Source of the DNA: Papaver somniferum
Lineage: Eukaryota; Streptophyta; Magnoliopsida; Ranunculales; Papaveraceae
Direction of reading: 5' to 3'
DNA length: 64,000 nucleotides
Assembly: GCF_003573695.1 (NCBI RefSeq)
Contig: NC_039359.1
Coordinates: 87,772,566-87,836,565 of the forward strand
In this document: positions 59,103 through 64,000 of the stretch, in pieces
Layout of the letters: the number at the start of each line of letters is the position of its first letter
Numbering within the stretch: the first letter of the stretch is position 1
Translations under genes and position numbers: made by a program
Notes under the pieces: generated by a model
Told to the model about the DNA's origin: nothing
Database searches by the model: none
Seen by the model: only the letters and a program-made list of their open reading frames with translations

Positions 59103-60520
59103 ATATTACCTGTGTCGCGCACTTCGTTATCGGTCGCCGAGTTCATTTACCATAGTGGAAAATCCACTTAGCCATGGTTGTATCTCACCAAATCAAGAAA
59201 GTAGGAATTACCAATAGGTACCATTATAGTGTTCTTAGTTAGTGGCAGGTCCACCCATTAAAGCCCAGTAATCAGAGGTCCATAATTAAAAGAAAACATG
59301 AAAATGAACCAAATTTTTTTAGCCCAGGTCCTGCACACGTGCGAGATCAGGTGTACGTAATATGAAAATACCACAAATAACCTTTCCTATTTAATATGTT
59401 AAAAGCATGAGAAATATTTTTCACATTTCATATTCATTTTCTTCTTCTCTTTCCTCTCACCATTGTTGCAGATGAAGATGAAGATTTGTTTTTGTTCTTT
59501 CTCGTTTCTACCGAATCAGATGATGAAGATTTTCCATTGTAATGATTCTTTTAAGGTTTTGGCGATCTAATCATTGTTGTGCTTGATTATGTTTTCGATC
59601 TCCATGGTTGATTTGTCGACTATATATTAGATCTAGATGAATAATCACATTTTTTGTTCATTTCGTTGCTAGATTCGATTATGCCACTTCCATTTTAGAT
59701 GTTTTAGACGTGTTTCAGTTCTTTTTTGTATATGAATCAACAGTACGTATATCCCGTACTGATAGAAACTTAGTTTATTTTTGAGAAGAAGAAGAAGAAG
59801 ATGCATCGTTATGATTTACGACGAGAAGATTGTTTGTGTTTCCAGGTATGTATATTAACAATGATTTTCGGTTTCCATTCTATTTTTTTCATAGATTCGT
59901 TACTAGTTTTTCACATGCAGCTGAAGTTTAGATTATGAATCAGCAGTACATATATGATGTACTGAAAAATTATGCTGTAATTTTGTTATTTTTGTAGTTT
60001 TTGATATTTTTCTTCTTCGATCTAGAAGTATATATATGGAATATTGAAGAAAAAAAGTGTTTCGATTCTGGTTTTTAGAGATTCATTACTTGGTTTTCAC
60101 ATGCAACTGATTTTAGTTTCATTTTGGTTGTTTTTGATATGCTTTTAAGTTGTTTTTGTGTATTAATCATCTGTACGTATATGATATACTGGTGGATTTT
60201 GATGGAACAAGTTCAGATCTAAATAAACAATCATGTTTTTTGTTTATTTCATTAGTAGATCTGATACTTTTATGGTTTGTTTTTCAGTTTTCTTTTGTTA
60301 TTATCAATTGTTGATAAACATCACTGTCCAGATTTTGTCCTAAATTTTATACTTCTCTTGATGTTTTAAAAGTTTGTGGGGATATAGTTGATGAAAAGAA
60401 TGTACACAGTTGGGTTTTGCTTAGATTTGTTTATAGACCTTCTTTGATTCATATGTGTAGTATTTGAATTTTATGTTTGTTAGTGATGTTGTGAAGTGTT
60501 TGATGAATAAGTGTTCTTGA

Positions 60521-60661
60521 AATGCATTAGAAGCGTTGGGTATCTTTAGAGAGATGAGAATTGAAGGAGTTAAATTGGAATTGCATGACTGTATCTTACT
60601 CATTGCCGGTGCTCCACTTGGTGAAGAATTGAAGGGGATTTTGATTCATGTGTATGTGCTC
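60521..60661 (+). pseudogene. Captured PPR-protein fragment
   Basis: About 46 open codons read NALEALGIFREMRIEGVKLE, then LHDCILLIAGAPLG and KGILIHVYVL. This is the pattern of a plant PPR repeat (EAL.LF..M...GV.P...T....L.A....G...G..IH). A stop lies just upstream, and no further PPR repeats follow. A second open piece at about 60743-60843 (VGTRSALLNFGSPVDASQLY) may be another captured exon, not recognised. Confidence 0.5.
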
Positions 60662-61467
60662 TTCCTCTTAAGTGGTCTTCCTCTTTTCTGTATTTTCTTT
60701 TAAGATTCATGATACAATTTGTATCTTATCTATCACGGACAGGTGAAGGTCGGAACCCGTTCTGCGTTACTCAACTTTGGATCACCAGTGGATGCATCTC
60801 AGCTATATAAATTACTACATGCCCTTCATCCACATCCTCATTAGAAGAAAAATTAGCAGGCAGAAGTGCACCTGGAACATGTATGTTGCTCGGATTTTGT
60901 TGCTTTTGTCATACATACCAAAATAAATAGAATAGTAGCTTGGTGCATCTTCTCGATGTTGTTTACTGCTCTGGAACTGTTATCCTCAACTGGATAGATA
61001 GACCTCACCCTGTGTAGTTTCTTAAATGCCAAATGGCCTGATGTAGGCTCATGGACATGCAGATAAGTAAAAGGTTAGCCTAATATTTACAGTTAGATAA
61101 TGTGATTTTGTTAACTGATACTTTTTTTTGAAAGCTTTATCGTTCTCCCAAAATCATGTAGACCTCTGAGGCAGAACAATTCTTTTTTCTACCACAAGTT
61201 TCCTGACTACCTGCTGCTGTGCGATATTGCTGTCTCACTGGAATACCCATTTCTTGCTTCATGCTACAAACAGACACCACCTGATACACAACTGTTTTTT
61301 TCACCCTTAGTCACTATGTGGAAATGATAATCTATAGAGTCACAAGACTCATAAATTGTTATTATCAATTGTTTTTCAGTTTTCTTTTGTGTATTACCTA
61401 TCAGTACATATATGACGTTTTCTAATTTATTTATCATTGATTCTTACAGATTTGTCTTCTACCTGGA

Positions 61468-61670
61468 AGCAGTGCAGCAAATATGTACTCGAATTTATAA
61501 GCATTCATATATATAATCGGATTTGTAAGCAGTACGACAGATATGTACTCAGATTTCTAAGCAGTGCGACAGATATGTACTCAAATTTGTAAACAGTGTA
61601 GCAAATATGTACTCGAATTTTTAAGCAGTGTACCAGATATGTACTCAAATTTGTAAGCAGTGTAGACACA
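61468..61670 (+). repeat. Minisatellite, 32-bp unit
   Basis: Units of AAGCAGTGCGACAGATATGT plus ACTCAAATTTGT begin at 61527, 61559, 61591, 61623 and 61655, exactly 32 bp apart. Two more degenerate units precede them. Confidence 0.9.
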
Positions 61671-61831
61671 CACGTTTAGTAGTAATGGGCATTATGGACA
61701 TTTCCATGTTTTAATTAATTTTGGACCTCCGGATAAAAAAAAATCCGATTGGACCCTACTATAAATAACTATATGGGCCTAGGACCAAACAAGAAATTTT
61801 CCATCAAGAAATTTACAAAACGGCCCATAGG

Positions 61832-62023
61832 ATGCCCTTATGCGCGACAGCTGTAGTCAAGTCGAAAGATAAACTTAGGTATTGTCGCCTTCGTTTTAAA
61901 ACCCATAACTCTAAAGACAAGTTCACCGACTGTCGCCTCCATCTGCATTTATCATTCATCGAGAAGAAGCGAAAATGTCCAGCCATCATCTTCCGGAGGA
62001 GATCTTACTGGATATATGCTTGA
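61832..62023 (+). other. Upstream open reading frame of the F-box pseudogene
   Basis: A 63-codon frame from ATG 61832 overlaps the F-box start in another frame. It matches the 62-codon frame at 8194-8382 in start, end and most residues. Confidence 0.35.
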
Positions 62024-63207
62024 GATTACCAGTGAAATCCATCGCAAGGTTCAGGTGTGTTAACAAGAATTTTCGCTTTTTATTAAAAAGCCCTAATTTC
62101 ATTCAAAAGCATCTCGATCATTCTATTGAAAAAGATAAATTTAGTCTTTTAATTTGTAGTAACAGTGATGGTAAGAGCTCAGTGCACTCCATGGCCAGTA
62201 GAAGTGATTCTTCGTTATCATTATCTGATTATGAAACCCTTGAAATTGATTATCCATTCAAGTCTCAGAAGCCATTAGTTGAAATTATCGGTTCATGTAA
62301 TGGCTTAGTCTGCTTAGAACTTAATAGGCGTGATGTTTGTATCTGGAATCCATCTACAACTGAGTTTAAGAAAATATAAACACTGCCTGATGAATTTAAG
62401 TGGAGCCCTAAATCAAGTCCTGAATCGAGGCTTGGGGGTGAAAAGGCATACTCGTATGGATTTGGTTATGATTCCAAAAATGGGGATTATAAGTTGGTCA
62501 GGTATGAACTCAGCGAACATGTAATGTTCCTTTCAAAATGTATCATGTATACGTTAGGAACAAATACATGGAAAAAAATACCAGCTGTACGTTATGATGT
62601 AAAACCTGGGGTGCATCTTGATGGAATTCTGTATTTTACTGCACTTCGCACCCGCAATCATGGGGATGGGTGGATAGTATGTCCTTTTATATTATCTTTC
62701 AATGTCTGTGATGAGAGTGTCCGTGAAATAGAACTACCTGATGGTTTAGTTGGCAAAGTCGGACTTAGTTTGAGTGTTTTTGGTGAGAACCTTTGCCTGA
62801 TCTGTGTCATAAATGGTGTTCATACTGAGTTATGGTTGATGAAAGATTTTGGAGAGAATAAAGGAAATTGGACTAAAATTGTCACCATTGATAAATGTCT
62901 AAAGGGCGTTAATTATTTAATGCCTTTACATTTTTTCAAGACGGGTGAAATCCTTTTTGAGCTACTGGGAGAGGAAGTTGAGGAGGAACCTTTGCCTAAT
63001 GGTGTACTTTTATATGATCCGAAGCATAAAAGGAATGCAGCCCTACAAATGTGTGGTACTCATGAGTTATTTGGCATGCAGAGTTCTGTTCCAAGCTTGG
63101 TTTCTCTTAAGTCGGGTACTTTTGTGGGGGCAGGGAACTCAAGGAATTGTAAAGCAAGAAGGAAGGCAGGGAACTCAAGGATTTATAAAGCAAGAAGGAA
63201 GGCTTGA
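61975..63207 (+). pseudogene. Second F-box/FBA gene copy, one premature stop
   Basis: This is a paralogue of the gene at 8334. The reading frame is open over 410 codons except for a single TAA at 62377-62379 (codon 135), where the intact copy has CAA (Gln135). That is a one-base C-to-T change. The F-box (HHLPEEILLDICLRLPVKSI, then ARFRCVNKNF) is complete; the FBA part (YGFGYDSKNGDYKLVRYE, LDGILYFTA, KDFGENKGNW) follows after the stop in the same frame. The C-terminus differs from copy 1 through a one-base deletion and ends in a 36-bp tandem duplication (NSRNCKARRKA then NSRIYKARRKA). A 134-residue F-box-only product remains possible. Confidence 0.88.
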
Positions 63208-64000
63208 GGAAGGGCGGTTTACTGGTTTGGACACGCTGCTTCTGAAAATGTTATACTGTAATCGACAAGTAAGTTTTTCCTGAGTAGAAAGGAAGTAGTG
63301 GGAGAAATGAAGTTATGGGAACCGCAAGGCGTTCTGCCAAGTTACTGGGTTTGGTAAATTTTTAAGTCGGGCGATTAGAGCAAAGCTACATTGTTTGTTC
63401 AACCACATTTTGAGTAAGGTTTTCCCATCTCTCGGGTTTTTTCTTCTTTATCTTCCTTTTTCCCTTTCACATCTGGAATGTCTGTGTAAATTGAATATCC
63501 AATCTTGTCCGGAGACTATAAGCGTTTAAGAATGTATCTACTGTCTAACGTAGTAATATTAGATGATACTGTCACTTTTGCATTTCTACCGACTTACCAC
63601 TATGCTTGTATTTTCTTACTGCACTTTTTATGGATGTGGAAAACTGTTCTTTTTTTATTCTTTTGTGAAATTGCAGTTAAATCTTTTTATTTTATCCTAT
63701 CACAGGTTGGAATCTATATATGAGTAACTTACAAACATCTTATCAATTGAAATTGGTTTCAATGTTATGTTTATTGTTTTCTTATATAGTTGGGCTCCAC
63801 ATATCGCTTTTTCTATACCCCCTTAACTCATCCGTCTTTGGATATTTAGGTTCATTTATTTCCTTGTAACTATGATCAGCCAGCTTTTTTCAAAGTTGAG
63901 CTGGTGGCATAATCTTTCTTTAGGCGGAATATTAACTGCAGTTGCTATTCCCATGTACTGAACTTGTGTCTTTCTGGGTGGAGTAAGTAGTGATGTAAAA
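63208..64000 (+). other. 3' flank of the F-box pseudogene, duplicated sequence
   Basis: Aligns with 9510-10290 up to the window end. No further gene is present. Confidence 0.65.

Larger units (their letters stand above)
59174..61822. mobile_element. 2.6-kb insertion with inverted-repeat-like ends and captured gene pieces
   Basis: Compared with copy 1 (after CACTTAGCC, before GCCCATAGGA), about 2.65 kb is inserted. The ends are imperfect inverted repeats: left AGAGGTCCATAATTAAAA (59274) and AAAACATGAAAATG; right, in reverse complement, GGAGGTCCAAAATTAATT and AAAACATGGAAATG (from 61728 leftwards). GGTCC words lie further out on both sides. There is no transposase. Inside are a PPR-like fragment and a minisatellite. 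It behaves as a non-autonomous DNA element; the superfamily is unclear. Confidence 0.6.

Overview
The window is nuclear DNA of a flowering plant. It is AT-rich, its genes have GT-AG introns, and it holds a two-exon type II metacaspase, F-box/FBA genes, Ty1/copia and Ty3/gypsy retrotransposons, Mutator-like, Helitron and hAT-like elements and a tRNA-derived SINE. The style of the repeats suggests a eudicot with a repeat-rich genome, perhaps the poppy family; that last step is only an impression.

Two single-copy-type gene loci stand out. An intact intronless F-box gene (8334-9509, +) has a paralogue at 61975-63207 (+). The two belong to duplicated segments (about 1605 to at least 10290, and about 57460 to the window end) that also share their promoter and downstream flanks. 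The second copy is broken by one in-frame TAA. The type II metacaspase (12994-11634, -) looks fully intact, with both catalytic residues.

Most of the rest is transposon sequence. From left to right: a gypsy 5' end (1-731, -); an old trihelix/Myb-like transposon ORF1 remnant (1991-2430); a complete-looking Helitron (3449-7373) carrying a nested hAT-like element; a MITE (14037-14483); LTR-related debris (14484-16700); two inverted copies of a DUF1985-like fragment (19274-19933 and 28308-28969); a roughly 220-bp degenerate tandem array (21440-22330); a non-autonomous LTR element (22399-27883); the 3' end of a second Helitron (28970, -); and a truncated copia element (about 31480-32911, -).

The dominant structure is a large Mutator-like element (about 35.8-57.4 kb). 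It has a transposase gene on + and a convergent multi-exon gene on - that ends in a ULP1/C48-like domain. An 11,365-bp gypsy element (44343-55707, target-site duplication ACTGA) sits inside an exon of the ULP1-like gene. The introns and the intergenic space of the Mutator-like element are crowded with a short palindrome of the type TGCATAAnnnnTTATGCA. Three introns of the ULP1-like gene share homologous sequence, which is the least expected signal in the window.

The second duplicated segment carries a SINE (58894-59102, target-site duplication ATATTACC) and a 2.6-kb insertion (about 59174-61822) with inverted-repeat-like ends, a PPR-like gene fragment and a 32-bp minisatellite. The first duplicated segment lacks both, so it serves as the empty-site reference.
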